Positions 28,830 through 40,927 are shown, numbered from the stretch's first letter. The stretch is DNA of 64,000 nucleotides from Neoarius graeffei (GCF_027579695.1 NC_083572.1:17150421-17214420); one strand, 5' to 3'. Made by a program: numbers and translations. The notes: a model not told the origin generated them from the sequence alone.

Positions 28830-29164
28830 TTTTTAATATGAAAGCAATGCATGCGTTGCACCTGCGTCCCTCGTCACTGTCTGTACACGTGAGTGCGGTG
28901 TCATGGCAACAACAAAAAGTTGACAACAACCAGTCAGTTGTGAGGGGTGTGTGTGTGTGGTTTTGTTCTACAGTGGCGACGGTGGTGTGCTGAAATGTCA
29001 AGTAATATTCGTTTGGCTGCCTGGGTGGCCCGGGGAGAGCGACAGCCCCCTCAGCAAGCATCGATTATGCGGGACACGTTCTGAATTTGCGGGACGCATA
29101 AATTCAGCTTCAAATGCTGTACGCGCACGCGCTATGCGGGACAGGTGGTCACCCTACGTGCAGC

Positions 29165-29403
29165 GTAACTTCCCGATTAACCCATACTACGAAAGTTGGC
29201 CATGTTCAAACCGAGGTATGCTGCCATGGCAACTTACGCTGCATCTCAAACCTGCTCGTCTCAGGTTATGTTCTTGGTTAACCCGAGGTTTCCGATTAAC
29301 CACACCCTTTTTAAACACCACCTCTCCACCGACATTTCCTCTAGAGACAATGCCAGCGTACCTGGATGACCCGTGCGATATCGGAGCGCAGATTAGAGAT
29401 GGG
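29165..29403 (+). mobile_element. Harbinger-like element, right fragment with transposase start
   Basis: Resumes after the hAT and its 8-bp duplication. Near 29350 it encodes MPAYLDDPCDIGAQI, resembling the N-terminus of Harbinger transposases. It is cut by the SINE at 29404; sequence after the SINE (29792 onward) does not continue a recognisable transposase. Confidence 0.55.
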
Positions 29404-29778
29404 GGCGGCACGGTGGTGTAGTGGTTAGCGCTGTCGCCTCACAGCAAGAAGGTCCTGGGTTCGAGCCCCGTGGCCGGCGAGGGCCTTTCTGTGCGGAGTT
29501 TGCATGTTCTCCCCGTGTCCGCGTGGGTTTCCTCCGGGTGCTCCGGTTTCCCCCACAGTCCAAAGACATGCAGGTTAGGTTAACTGGTGACTCTAAATTG
29601 ACCGTAGGTGTGAATGTGAGTGTGAATGGTTGTCTGTGTCTATGTGTCAGCCCTGTGATGACCTGGCGACTTGTCCAGGGTGTACCCCGCCTTTCGCCCG
29701 TAGTCAGCTGGGATAGGCTCCAGCTTGCCTGCGACCCTGTAGAAGGATAAAGCGGCTACAGATAATGAGATGAGATGA
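29404..29778 (+). repeat. tRNA-derived SINE
   Basis: Plus-strand copy with a 13-bp duplication GATTAGAGATGGG (ending at 29403 and starting at 29779). Confidence 0.92.
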
Positions 29779-30389
29779 GATTAGAGATGGGATTTATGCC
29801 TCTTTGATGGGATCCGCATCTTTGTGATCCGTTCTTTGAAAAGAGCCGTTCAAAAGACTGGCTCATTTGGCTCTTTTTAAATATTTATTCAGTTTTAAGA
29901 AGACAGCGTCTAAAGAAGCCAGATCCCTCTGCTTAGACAGTGACATCAATATTTCTGGACATACCTTTTATATAAAGCAACCTAGACTTACATTATTGTA
30001 ACCCCTAAACGCTCATAAATAACCATTAAAAAACAATGAGGGCTTCAATGAACGTCCATGCAGAACGGCTTTTCTGTAAAAAAAAAAAAAAAGAACCCAC
30101 TCAAGAACATAGTTACAAAGAACGCAAGAATATTTTATAAAAAACACTTGTTTTACAAAAATATTTAAGTCTGAGATACAAAATAGATACAACTACAATA
30201 AATATAACACAAGAACTAGTTATCACACAAGAACATTTTAATAGAAAAAAAAACAAACTTTCTATATTAAAAATATTGAAATTGTAACAAAAATAGATAT
30301 AACTAAACAGTCAGATAAATAGATAAAGTTATAACAAGAACACAAGATTATTTTAATAGGAAAAAACAAACTATTAATGCAAAAAATAT
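29779..30389. other. AT-rich intergenic sequence
   Basis: Contains a GGATCCGCATCTTTGTGATC / AAGAGCCGTTCAAAAG motif block (29805-29865), then A-rich sequence with repeated AACACAAGAA-type words. No gene or clear transposon end. It may belong to the Rex1-like element's 3' region. Confidence 0.4.
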
Positions 30390-30766
30390 CTCATCTCATC
30401 TCATTATCTCTAGCCGCTTTATCCTTCTACAGGGTCGCAGGCGAGCTGGAGCCTATCCCAGCTGACTACGGGCGAAAGGCGGGGTACACCCTGGACAAGT
30501 CGCCAGGTCATCACAGGGCTGACACATAGACACAGACAACCATTCACACTCACATTCACACCTACGGTCAATTTAGAGTCACCAGTTAACCTAACCTGCA
30601 TGTCTTTGGACTGTGGGGGAAACCGGAGCACCTGGAGGAAACCCACGCGGACACGGGGAGAACATGCAAACTCCACACAGAAAGGCCCTCGTCAGCCACG
30701 GGGCTCGAACCCGGACCTTCTTGCTGTGAGGCGACAGCGCTAACCACTACACCACCGTGCCGCCCC
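30390..30766 (-). repeat. tRNA-derived SINE
   Basis: Full-length minus-strand copy. No convincing flanking duplication is visible (AAAATAT occurs near both ends). Confidence 0.88.
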
Positions 30767-31261
30767 ACATAGGAAAATATGTACAATAAAAATAATATAA
30801 AACTACTACTAAAAAAAAAAACAACTACTGACAACTATACATAAACTATACATAAACTTGTGCAAGTCCCTGAAGGAACACAGGTGCATAGCAGTAACAG
30901 GGTTGAGAATAAAGTGACTAGCTGCATCAAGTGATAGAGGTAGCATTGGCATGTACAGACGCCTATTTTCAGTATGTACGGAACTAAAAAACAGATGATC
31001 TGACTTGGTATGATAGTGCAATAAGACAGTTTACAGATAGCTGTGATATTAACAGTGCAAATATGACAGTTTACAGTACTTAAAATGACAAAGGAAGAGG
31101 ATGTCTAAGAACAGATGAACTGACTTGATATGATAGTGCGATATGACAGTCTTGTGACATTTACAGTGCGAATATGACAGTTTACAGTCTGACAAGGAGA
31201 GACTAGGTTTGAGTTCAAGTGGTTAGCAGCATTGTGGTGATGGTTACCTTGTCAGTGGTGT

Positions 31262-31632
31262 TCAAGCATGACAGTTCCTCAGTGCAAACTTGAGTTGAGT
31301 ATTGTGACAGCTCTTGGAAAGAAACTGTCCCTGAGTCTGTTTGTTTTGGCTGGTATGGCCCTGTAGCGTCTGCCAGAGGGCAACAAGTCGAAGAGGTGGA
31401 AGCCAGGGTGTGTATAGTCTTTTATGATGCTCTTTGCCCTGCCTAGGCACCGGGAGTTGTAAATGGTGGACAAGGGAGGTAGAGGGCAGCCGATGATCTT
31501 TTGTGCTGTGTTAGTCACCCTCTGCAGTCTTTTTCTGTCCGCTTCTGTGCAGCTTGAGTGCCACAATGACACAGCATAGGTCAGCAGGCTCTCAATGGCT
31601 GACCGGTAGAAGGTCACCAGCAAATACAATGT
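31262..31632 (-). pseudogene. Rex1/CR1-like LINE reverse transcriptase C-terminus
   Basis: The minus frame reads FYRSAIESLLTYAVSLWHSS, then TNTAQKIIGCPLP and HLFDLLPSGRRYRAI. This is the region downstream of the reverse transcriptase core in CR1-group LINEs such as Rex1. Only the last roughly 120 residues remain, so it is 5' truncated. The 3' UTR probably extends to lower coordinates. Confidence 0.65.
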
Positions 31633-31704
31633 GTGGCGGGAGTGCGTGACAAAAGACCGAAAAGCGTGACTGTCACGCTCAATGCGTGAGACTTGAGATC
31701 CCTG

Positions 31705-32520
31705 CCTTCAAGGGATTAATGATCCAAAAGTGGAGTCTGGTCCATTAACACAAGAACTTCTTGCCATGTTTGTGTCCAGCAAACAAGCAGGTTATTAAAA
31801 CTAAGTAGTACACTCAAAAGAAGTGGATACAGAAACCACTCAGTGGGATAGAACCTTACACGCTAACAAAGAAGGATTTTTCCAATGAAAGAAAAATTTA
31901 CTAGCTAAATTTGACATTAGTAGAATAAATTTTGATCCTATTGTAGCTGTAACTAAATACAAAGCCAATAGTTATGCATACTATTCACTATCTTAATGTG
32001 AAGATAATTAACAGATAATCAACAGATTTAAATTTTTTAAAGATTGTGTTTATTTTTAGTCTTTTGTATTTGTAATTATTTGTATCTGTACATGCACGAC
32101 CCCACCAGCTCTGCTGATCAACTTATCGTGTTTAAATAAAGTTATTCATTCATTCATTATGAGTTGGAAAGTTATCCATCCGTTGATTTCCTCGGCATCT
32201 CAAACTACCTGGTGCTGCAGACATCATTCTACACGGACACACGGATGAAAACCTGGAAGAGCATGGAGGTGTATGACTTTTTATATGGGGGATCAGGACA
32301 CTACAAGATAAATCCTGTATTGTTTTTGCCCGGGTAAATAGGAGTTTCTGGGGGATTTTTGTACGCATCGTTGCGATGGTTGCTAGGATGCTACAAGTTT
32401 TATTATCGGGTGTGAACAAATCACAGCCACTCAGTTCCCAATCCTCCCTGCTCTTCTCTTCCAGCAGGCATCACAGAACCATATAATTTACCCACAAACG
32501 GATCTATTTATTCAGCCGGC

Positions 32521-32563
<43 letters not shown>

Positions 32564-32846
32564 GCTGTGGGTTAAATGTAGAGGAGGAAAGTGACAAAAA
32601 TAAAGGCTTGTCCTTAATTTACCTACAAATGTATTTATTCCACTTGAAAAGTCTACAGCAAACTAACTACCAGATTTGGGACACTCCCGACATCCTGAAC
32701 CATTTAATATTTGGCTTTAAACTTTAAATAAATTTGCGGCCCATATTACAATCTGACTGAGTTAGAGAACTGCGTTAGTGATATGAGTGTTGTGGGTTCG
32801 AGCCCTGCCCTGCCCCTTTGTGACATTCTGCATTAGAGTAGCATTA
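31705..32846. other. Intergenic sequence without genes
   Basis: Unassigned sequence. It includes an ATTCATTC run near 32148 and a CT microsatellite (32525-32561). Nothing coding is supported. Confidence 0.45.
32525..32561. repeat. (CT)n microsatellite
   Basis: About 18 uninterrupted CT units. Confidence 0.95.
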
Positions 32847-32848
32847 TA

Positions 32849-34452
32849 CAGTGGGGCAAAAAAGTATTTAGTCAGCCACCAATTGTGCAAGTTCCCCCAC
32901 TTAAAAAGATGAGAGAGGCCTGTAATTTTCATCATAAGTACACTTCAACTATGAGAGACAGAATGGGGGGAAAGAATCCAGGAAATCACATTGTAGGATT
33001 TTTAATGAATTAATTGGTAAATTCCTCGGTAAAATAAGTATTTGGTCACCTACAAACAAGCAAGATTTCTGGCTCTCACAGACCTGTAACAACTTCTTTA
33101 AGAGGCTCCTCTGTCCTCCACTCGTTACCTGTATTAATGGCACCTGTTTGAACTCGTTATCAGTATAAAAGACACCTGTCCACAACCTCAAACAGTCACA
33201 CTCCAAACTCCACTATGGCCAAGATCAAAGAGCTGTCAAAGGACACCAGCAACAAAATTGTAGACCTGCACCAGGCTGGGAAGACTGAATCTGCAATAGG
33301 TAAGCAGCTTGGTGTGAAGAAATCAACTGTGGGAGCAATTATTAGAAAATGGAAGACATACAAGACCACTGATAATCTCCCTTGATCTGAGGCTCCACGC
33401 AAGATCTCACCCCGTGGGGTCAAAATGATCACAAGAACGGTGAGCAAAAATCCCAGAACCACACGGGGGGACCTAGTGAATGACCTGCAGAGAGCTGGGA
33501 CCAAAGTAACAAAGGCTACCATCAGTAACACACTACGCCGCCAGGGACTCAAATCCTGCAGTGCCAGACGTGTCCCCCTGCTTAAGCCAGTACATGTCCA
33601 GGCCCGTCTGAAGTTTGCTAGAGAGCATTTGGATGATCCAGAAGAGGATTGGGAGAATGTCATATGGTCAGATGAAACCAAAATAGAACTTTTTGGTAAA
33701 AACTCAACTTGTCGTGTTTGGAGGAGAAAGAATGCCGAGTTGCAGCCAAAGAACACCATACCTACTGTGAAGCATGGGGGTGGAAACATCATGCTTTGGG
33801 GCTGTTTTTCTGCAAAGGGACCAGGACGACTGATCCGTGTAAAGGAAAGAATGAATGGGGCCATGTATCGTGAGATTTTGAGTGAAAACCTCCTTCCATC
33901 AGCAAGGGCATTGAAGGTGAAACGTGGCTGGGTCTTTCAGCATGACAATGATCCCAAACACACCACCCGGGCAACGAAGGAGTGGCTTCGTAAGAAGCAT
34001 TTCAAGGTCCTGGAGTGGCCTAGCCAGTCTCCAGATCTCAACCCCATAGAAAATCTTTGGAGGGAGTTGAAAGTCCGTGTTGCCCAGCGACAGCCCCAAA
34101 ACATCACTGCTCTAGAGGAGATCTGCATGGAGGAATGGGCCAAAATACCAGCAACAGTGTGTGAAAACCTTGTGAAGACTTACAGAAAACGTTTGACCTC
34201 TGTCATTGCCAACAAAGGGTATATAACAAAGTATTGAGATGAACTTTTGTTATTGACCAAATACTTATTTTCCACCATAATTTGCAAATAAATTCTTTAA
34301 AAATCAGACAATGTGATTTTCTGGATTTTTTTTTCTCATTCTGTCTCTCATAGTTGAGGTATACCTATGATGAAAATTACAGGCCTCTCTCATCTTTTTA
34401 AGCGGGAGAACTTGCACAATTGGTGACTGACTAAATACTTTTTTGCCCCTGT
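32849..34452 (+). mobile_element. Tc1-like transposon (copy 2), nearly intact
   Basis: The left end CAGTGGGGCAAAAAAGTATT is preceded by TA (32847-32848). The right end is the inverted counterpart up to CTTTTTTGCCCC, after which the last few bases have merged into a TG/TA microsatellite. The inverted repeats contain matching internal repeats (AGATGAGAGAGGCCTGTAAT at both ends). It carries one transposase gene. Confidence 0.9.
33215..34237 (+). pseudogene. Tc1 transposase with a single nonsense codon
   Basis: From ATG 33215 ([20 protein letters not shown]) to TGA 34235-34237 the frame would give 340 residues, the normal Tc1 length. It contains exactly one internal stop, TGA at 33383-33385 (codon 57). 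Present are the paired helix-turn-helix DNA-binding regions, a GRPR-like linker zone around the stop, and an intact DD34E triad: [15 protein letters not shown] and [14 protein letters not shown] in place of CGA would be a simple CpG transition. From ATG 33426 the C-terminal 270 residues are fully open. Confidence 0.88.
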
Positions 34453-34467
34453 GTGTGTGTGTGTATA

Positions 34468-34537
<70 letters not shown>
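34452..34537. repeat. (TG)n(TA)n microsatellite
   Basis: GT-rich then about 20 TA units then CA units, between the Tc1 copy and the next TIR element. Confidence 0.95.
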
Positions 34538-34539
<2 letters not shown>

Positions 34540-35782
34540 GGGGCGCCGCTGGGGGGGGAGTTAGGACGATTCTAAGGGCCTGGCACTGACAGGGGGGCCT
34601 GTGAGGGATATTAATATTATTTTAATAGTATTGCCTTGTGTAAGTTTTTGAAATAAAATATTTCATTTCATCTGTTAAAATATGCAAATTATACATGGTT
34701 ATGATTTGCTATAACATTTTTCTTGAATTATTTATGATATTGTAATTTCACCCCTCCACCCTTTTTACTAATGGACAGTCTGATTCTGGGAGCGGGACAG
34801 TGAAATGTGTAGCTCCGTGCATGCACAGCGCCGCTATTAGCGCAGCTTAGATCAGCTGGCAGTTTTTCTATGTGCGCAACAGAGGTGTACATTCTAGAAG
34901 TTGCTAAGCAGGAGCAGGTGTGATAAATTATGAAGTCCGGATATCACACTGTGTATGAAAAAAAATCACCTTTTTTCATAAGTATCTTTTATTGTATAAT
35001 TAAGTCTAGATGTTTTGCCATTGTTCATGTGTGGATTTGTTGATATTGTTAAGTATTTAACTTTAATATTTTGCACATTAGCTGTGGTCATAGATATCAT
35101 TGCGATTGTTCATGTGTGGATTTATTGATACTGTTGCTAAGTATTTAACTTGAATATTTGAACATTTGCTGTTTTCTCTAATAAATGTGTGATGCCTAAA
35201 AGAAACCAAAAACACTTAGTGGATTTCTTGCAGTGCACTATGTAATTGTATCAAAAAACTAGTGTGGTTATTCATCAAGGCGTACATTTGATCACATACA
35301 ATAAGTCAATAAATGGAGGAAACAAAGGAATACATTTTGTAATCCTGATTATTGATGATGTTTGCTGGAGGGCTCTGGAGTATCCATAATGTGCATACAG
35401 AATGTTATAAATCCATACTGATACAGTGATGCATGCAATTTCTCTCAACACAAACATTTGGATTGAATGAACTCCATAGGCTACTGAGTGGCCTAATAAT
35501 AGTTGCTCATAAAAGAAAAAATATATATTCCATATATATCATGGAATTTTCATTTTAAGGCAACAGTCTATTCAGTCTAATTCTGACAGTTCTGCATTTA
35601 AAATGTTCATATACCAAATAATTGTATCACCTAAACTTGCTAGGTAGCTGATCACATGCATAGTAAAGTAGAAGTGGCAGCCAAAAACAGACTTCAAATT
35701 CAGTTGCTTGAGCTTGAAAATTTTACCGGGGGGGCCCTAAATTGTAATCTTTCATAGGGCCCAAGATTTCTAGCGGCACCCT

Positions 35783-35784
<2 letters not shown>
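34538..35784. mobile_element. hAT-like TIR element, ends CAGGGGCGCCGCT
   Basis: The left end CAGGGGCGCCGCTGG and the reverse complement of the right end CAAGGGTGCCGCTAGAA match. It is flanked on both sides by TA/TG microsatellites, so the target duplication cannot be read. A 1.25-kb body without a coding frame makes it non-autonomous. Confidence 0.6.

Positions 35785-35855
<71 letters not shown>
35785..35855. repeat. (TG)n(TA)n microsatellite
   Basis: Eight TG units then about 29 TA units. Confidence 0.95.
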
Positions 35856-35860
<5 letters not shown>

Positions 35861-35920
35861 CAGTTAGAAGTTTTACACAAATGATAATGTAAAATAAAGT
35901 ATAAATATAGCTGCAAGCAG

Positions 35921-36294
35921 GGCGGCACGGTGGTGTAGTGGTTAGCGCTGTCACCTCACAGCAAGAAGGTCCGGGTTCGAGCCCCGTGGCCGGCGAGGGC
36001 CTTTCTGTGTGGAGTTTGCATGTTCTCCCCGTGTCCGCGTGGGTTTCCTCCGGGTGCTCCGGTTTCCCCCACAGTCCAAAGACATGCAGGTTAGGTTAAC
36101 TGGTGACTCTAAATTGACCGTAGGTGTGAATGTGAGTGTGAATGGTTGTCTGTGTCTATGTGTCAGCCCTGTGATGACCTGGCGACTTGTCCAGGGTGTA
36201 CCCCGCCTTTCGCCCGTAGTCAGCTGGGATAGGCTCCAGCTTGCCTGCGACCCTGTAGAACAGGATAAAGCGGCTAGAGATAATGAGATGAGAC
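35921..36294 (+). repeat. tRNA-derived SINE
   Basis: Plus-strand copy with a 15-bp duplication TATAGCTGCAAGCAG (35906-35920, 36295-36309). Confidence 0.92.
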
Positions 36295-36552
36295 TATAGC
36301 TGCAAGCAGCCACATGCTAAGAGATTGATGTTATGTTGGAGAGATGGTCATAACTTGTGCTGACCTTGAAATTTTTAAATGACCTTCAACGGGGCATCCA
36401 AAAGTGTGATCAGGCATTGGAATTTTGTTTCTAACCAAAACACAACATGAGAGATGAGCCAAAACACGTTTTTACAAATTATAGCGCCCCCTATTGGTCA
36501 ATTTGCACCAAATTTGGTGTGGACCCTTCTGGAGGGGTGTGGCTTCATGTCG

Positions 36553-36716
36553 TTAAGTAGAGATTTTTTTCTTTTGATAGGACAGTGTAGAGAGACAGGA
36601 AATGAGCGGGAGAGAGAGACGGGAAGGGATCGGGAAATGACCTCGGGTCAGAATCGAACCCGGGTCCCCGGATTTATGCTATGGTGCCTTAGCCATCTGA
36701 GCCACGACACCCCCAA
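36553..36716 (-). repeat. Second tRNA-derived SINE family
   Basis: On the minus strand it reads GTGGCTCAGATGGCTAAGGC (A box region), CCCGGGTTCGATTCTGACC (B box), then a pyrimidine-rich body (TCTCTCTCCCGCTCATTTCC). It is distinct from the main SINE in sequence, tail and length. Confidence 0.75.
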
Positions 36717-37388
36717 GTTTGGTTGAGATATGTCAAAGGGCTGCCGAGATATGAGCTCACTTCCTGTTTGGCGTCTTCGCCACTAAATTTGATTGGCTGC
36801 TGTGCAGTGACAGTTTTATCAATTGCTCCAAAAAATAGACCCTATATGCACCATAGTCTGAAGATGGTCCATGTCAATTTTCATGAAAAACGGTCAGAAA
36901 ATGTAGCAGAAGTAGCATTTTATTCAATTTTAACAAAATCCAAAATGGCGGAAAATCTACCCAGGCGGAAAATGACGTCATAGGGTGCATTGGAATCGGC
37001 TTGGCCCAAGGATTCCAGGGATACCAAGCTTTTGAGAATCGGATGTACGGTTCAAAAGTTATGAGCAAAAATGTATGTCAAACTTTGACCAGTTGGTGGC
37101 GCTAGCGAGTTTGAGGTGGCAACGTGAAATTTACTGAGAAGAATCATGAAACTGTCCAGAATCAGTGTGCTAAATTTCATAACTTTTTACCATACGGTTC
37201 TATAGGCTGCCATAGACATCCTATACGGAAGAAAGATGCTTGAAATAATAATAATAAGAAACCATAGAAACACTAGAGGTGCCTGCAGCTCCGCTGCTTG
37301 GCCCCTAATAAAAGATTATATATCGAAGAAAACCATAGATTTACATAGAAGACTAGAGGCCTCGTCCCCGCTGCCCGTCAACGAAGTG

Positions 37389-38690
37389 GAACGTCCGCAC
37401 ATGGCGGCCATCTTACCTCAGACAGCTGGCTTACCCATTACATTGTGTTGGTAGCGATATGTACTTTTCAGATGACCGTAACTTCCTCAAATTTCAATCG
37501 ATATTCAAACAGTTTGGTTTGTTATATAAAAAAACAAACGGAAGTATGTATTTATGATATTAATGATGAATAATCATTTTATGTTTTAAAAAAATACGCA
37601 TAGCTTGGCGAAAATATTTCAGTATACTACAGACTGTAAGACAGGATGCATGCTGAAATTCCTATGCTGTGAGAAGCCTAACACTGCATACTTATGGATA
37701 ACTGCGGCCTTAGGACAAATAACCATACAATTTATTTCCAATTTTTAGTGAAAATATTTTTACATGTGGGCGGCACGGTGGTGTAGTGGTTAGCGCTGTC
37801 GCCTCACAGCAAGAAGGTCCTGGGTTCGAGCCCTGGGGCCGGCGAGGGCCTTTCTGTGTGGAGTTTGCATGTTCTCCCCATGTCCGCGTGGGTTTCCTCC
37901 GGGTGCTCCGGTTTCCCCCACAGTCCAAAGACATGCAGGTTAGGTTAACTGGTGGCTCTAAATTGACCGTAGGTGTGAATGTGAGTGTGAATGGTTGTCT
38001 GTGTCTATGTGTCAGCCCTGTGATGACCTGGCGACTTGTCCAGGGTGTACCCCGCCTTTCACCCGTAGTCAGCTGGGATAGGCTCCGGCTTGCCTGCGAC
38101 CCTGTAGAAGGATAAAGCGGCTAGAGATAATGAGATGAGATGAATATTTTTACATGTGATAGGGCCGTAGGGGAAGCTAAAGTTAAATAAACAGCTTACT
38201 CACTTCTGAAACTTCAGAAATACTTCATCCACCTCAGAAACCTAATGCACTCACATCATAGCATAATAACAAATGTAAACTCACATCATAGCGTAATAAC
38301 AAACGCACTGCCCGAGTAAGTAATAGTATAAAACAGTGACAGCGACTCACGGTAGTTTGTGACAAAAAAAGCATTTAATTAATCACATGTGGTTATACTT
38401 CCAAGGATAAAAAGATATCTTTAAATTTACAAAAAGAACATTCAAAGCTGATTATCATGTCAAAGTCAATATATGTTAGCACAGAAGATTGAAATTTCAT
38501 TTGACTAGGCTCCAATGTGCAGTTAAAATAAAACTAAACATACTGATATAAACTCTACAATTAAAACACACATCATCTTGTCATCAAAGTCAGTACTTTG
38601 ATTTCCTGTAAATCATAATGTGAGTGCTGTGCTTGCGTAAGTCTTCATACCCCTTGTCTGTGGTAAGATGGCCGCCCTGTGCGGACGTTC
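37389..38690. mobile_element. TIR element, ends GAACGTCCGCACA
   Basis: The left end GAACGTCCGCACATGGCGGC continues as CATCTTACC and is matched inverted at the right (to 38690) over about 37 bp. There is no transposase. It contains one SINE (37769-38143). Class not determined. Confidence 0.65.
37769..38143 (+). repeat. tRNA-derived SINE
   Basis: Plus-strand copy with a 15-bp duplication ATATTTTTACATGTG (37754-37768, 38144-38158). Confidence 0.92.
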
Positions 38691-38736
38691 TGGAATCATC
38701 TTTTTTAATGGCAGATTATCACAATCTGTGTATACC

Positions 38737-40780
38737 AAGGAAGGCTCAAGCAAACGAAGAGCAAGTTCTTGCAGTTTTCTTTGACATAGAAAAGGCATAT
38801 GACATGCTATGGCGTGAGGGACTCCTTATTAAATTAGAGGCAATGGGAATAAGTGGTAGGCTGTATAACTGGGTGATGGATTTTCTGTTAAATAGAACCC
38901 TTGAGGTGCGTGTTGGACAGTCACATTCTAACACATATCCTGTGGATAATGGAGTTCCTCAGGGCAGTGTATGCAGTCCTCTGTTGTTTAGTATAATGAT
39001 TAATGACATATTTTTAGACATAGACGTTAATATTGGAAAATCTTTGTATGCAGATGATGGAGCACTGTGGGTCAAGGGCAGAAATTCAGCTTACATTAGT
39101 AAGAGACTTCAGGCAGCAGTCAGTCTTGTGGAGAATTGGGGCACTAAATGGGGCTTTCGTTTTTCAGTAGAGAAGACACAGGTTATATGCTTTACCAAGA
39201 GAAGAAACATTCCTCCTGTACAAATTACCCTGTATAGGCAGCCACTCAAACAAGTGGAGGTAGTAAGGTTTTTAGGGGTTTGGATGGATTGCAAACTGAC
39301 TTTCAAGGATCACATTCAGAGAATAGTTATTAAGTGTAAAAAGGTAGTAAATATACTTAGGTGTCTAGTGGGAAGTGATTGGGGTGCCACTATGATGTCA
39401 CTTAAACAGGTATATATTGCACTTATCAGGTCTACATTAGATTATGCATGTATAGCATATAGATCAGCAGCAAAGACACATTTACTGAAGCTTGATGTAA
39501 TTCAAGCACAGGCATTACGAGTGTGCAGTGGGGCATTTAAGACCTCATCAGTTCCAGCTCTTCGGGTAGAAGCAGGGGAATTGCCTTTGTCCTTAAGACG
39601 TCAGCAGCTGGCTATGGTGTACTGGACGAACTTACAGGGTCATAAAGAGGCTCACCCTACCAAGTACATTTTAAATCAATGTTGGGAACATGGTAAGGCA
39701 GATTTTAATAGTTTTGGGTGGGTCGGGAATGGTCAGGCTGAGGAACTTGGCCTAACTGAGTTGACCCACAGTTCTGTGGTACCTCTACCGGTTATTCCAC
39801 CTTGGCTGTTTATTATGCCTATGGTGGATCTTGACTTCGTAAAAACGCGCAAGGATGCTGGGGAGGACAGTGATGTGAATTATTTGATTAATGTGCACAT
39901 ACGAAACAAATATCCTGAAGGGGTTCAGATTTTTACAGATGGCTCTAAAGACCCTGAAACAGGGAAGACTGCGGCTGCAGTCTTTATCCCAAAATATAAC
40001 AAAGAAATATCAAAAAGGGTGTCTGACCACCTAGCAGTTTACTCAGTAGAATTATTTGCAATCTGTCTTGCACTGGAATGGATTGAAGAGGTTAAAACTA
40101 GATATAATGTTATACGTTCTGACTCTATGTCAGCATTGACCAGTATTCTACATGGCAAGTCAGTGTGTAGACCTGACCTACTGTACGATGTCCTTCAAAG
40201 TCTCTTCAGACTGCATCAGCAAGATATTCTGGTTAATTTCTTATGGGTTCCATCTCACTCAGGTATTGAAGGGAATGAGGTTGCAGACCAGCTTGCCAAA
40301 AATGCTTTAAAATTTGAGGCACAGTTTAATATCCCACTGAGTAAAGCAGAAGTTAAGACCATCATAGTCACTAAAATGCTAGGACTATGGCAGGGGCAGT
40401 GGGACAGGGAGAGTAAGGGCAGCTTTCTGCGCACTGTACAAAAAAAGGTTCCCACTAGAAGACAGGATACTTGGAGTCGGAAAGAAGAGCAAGTTATAAC
40501 AAGACTTAGGATAGGACACACTAGACTAAATCATAACCTCTACATCATTGGCAAGCATGCCACAGGTCACTGTATTAACTGCAGCGAAATGGAGACTGTT
40601 AGACATGTTTTGTTAGAATGCCAAGCATACAGCAGACAGAGAAGCGTTCTACTAGAAGAGGTTCGAGAACTAGGGGAGACCAGTCTCACTCTTGAGAGAT
40701 TATTTGCCTTTTCAGTACCGTCAGCTTGGAGATTTGTTCTTATGTTCCTGAAGAATACTGGCATTTTTGACAGGATTTAG
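38737..40780 (+). CDS. LINE ORF2 fragment: reverse transcriptase, RNase H, zinc knuckle
   Basis: An open frame of about 680 residues from the insertion point. RT: LAVFFDIEKAYDMLW, GVPQGSVCSPLLF and LYADDGALWVK (catalytic YADD). RNase H: IFTDGSKDPETG (D), YSVELFAICLALEW (E), IRSDSMSAL (D) and WVPSHSGIEGNEVADQLA (H, D). C-terminal CX2C-X-HX4C-type finger: CINCSEMETVRHVLLEC. There are no internal stops, but the endonuclease, ORF1 and start of the RT are missing, so it cannot transpose on its own. The upstream in-frame codons from 38708 (MADYHNL) are host sequence fused by the insertion. Confidence 0.88.
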
Positions 40781-40927
40781 TTAATTCTATTTATCTTTTT
40801 CTTTTTTTTTTTGTCACTCCTCCATTGAAGCTCCACACCTCATTGCAATGTCGCAATAATACAGTTGGTGGCGGTAATGCACCATAGTGGATGCCAACCG
40901 CCAATAAATCGGAAAGAAGAAGAAGAA
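38737..40927 (+). mobile_element. 5'-truncated Nimb-like LINE (copy 1)
   Basis: Flanked by a perfect 12-bp duplication TCTGTGTATACC (38725-38736, 40928-40939), which fixes both ends. It starts inside the reverse transcriptase and ends in a (GAA)n tail after a UTR with GGTGGCGGTAATGCACCA. RNase H downstream of the reverse transcriptase places it in the I superfamily. Confidence 0.88.

Larger units (their letters stand above)
27551..29156 (-). mobile_element. hAT element, TAGGGTGACCACC family (copy 1)
   Basis: Perfect TIRs TAGGGTGACCACCTG are flanked by a perfect 8-bp duplication CGTGCAGC (27543-27550, 29157-29164). It encodes a BED-finger protein start on the minus strand but no catalytic core. 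It is almost identical to 43924-46085 apart from insertions private to each copy. Confidence 0.92.
24044..31704 (-). mobile_element. Outer hAT element inflated by nested insertions
   Basis: The left end CAGGGCTCTCAAGT and the reverse complement of the right end (CAGGGATCTCAAGT) match. CAAGGGAT lies directly left (24036-24043) and, offset by four bases, on the right (31709-31716). A minus-strand hAT dimerisation-domain relic near the left end fits this orientation. Within it lie at least seven SINE pieces, two other hATs, Harbinger fragments and a Rex1-like fragment, so little original sequence remains. Confidence 0.6.
35856..37318. repeat. Dispersed repeat with AGCTGCAAGCAGC start
   Basis: Runs from TATAGCTGCAAGCAGCCACA to CTGCAGCTCCGCTGCTTGGC and contains AATAATAATAA before CACTAGAGGTGCC. 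I associate such sequence with multicopy fish repeats but cannot place it in a class. It is interrupted by two different SINEs (35921-36294 and 36553-36716). Confidence 0.45.

Noticed and set aside
36640..36716. Functional tRNA gene on the minus strand
   Set aside because: The A and B boxes are present but the sequence lacks a proper anticodon stem and is followed by a SINE body, so it is a SINE head.
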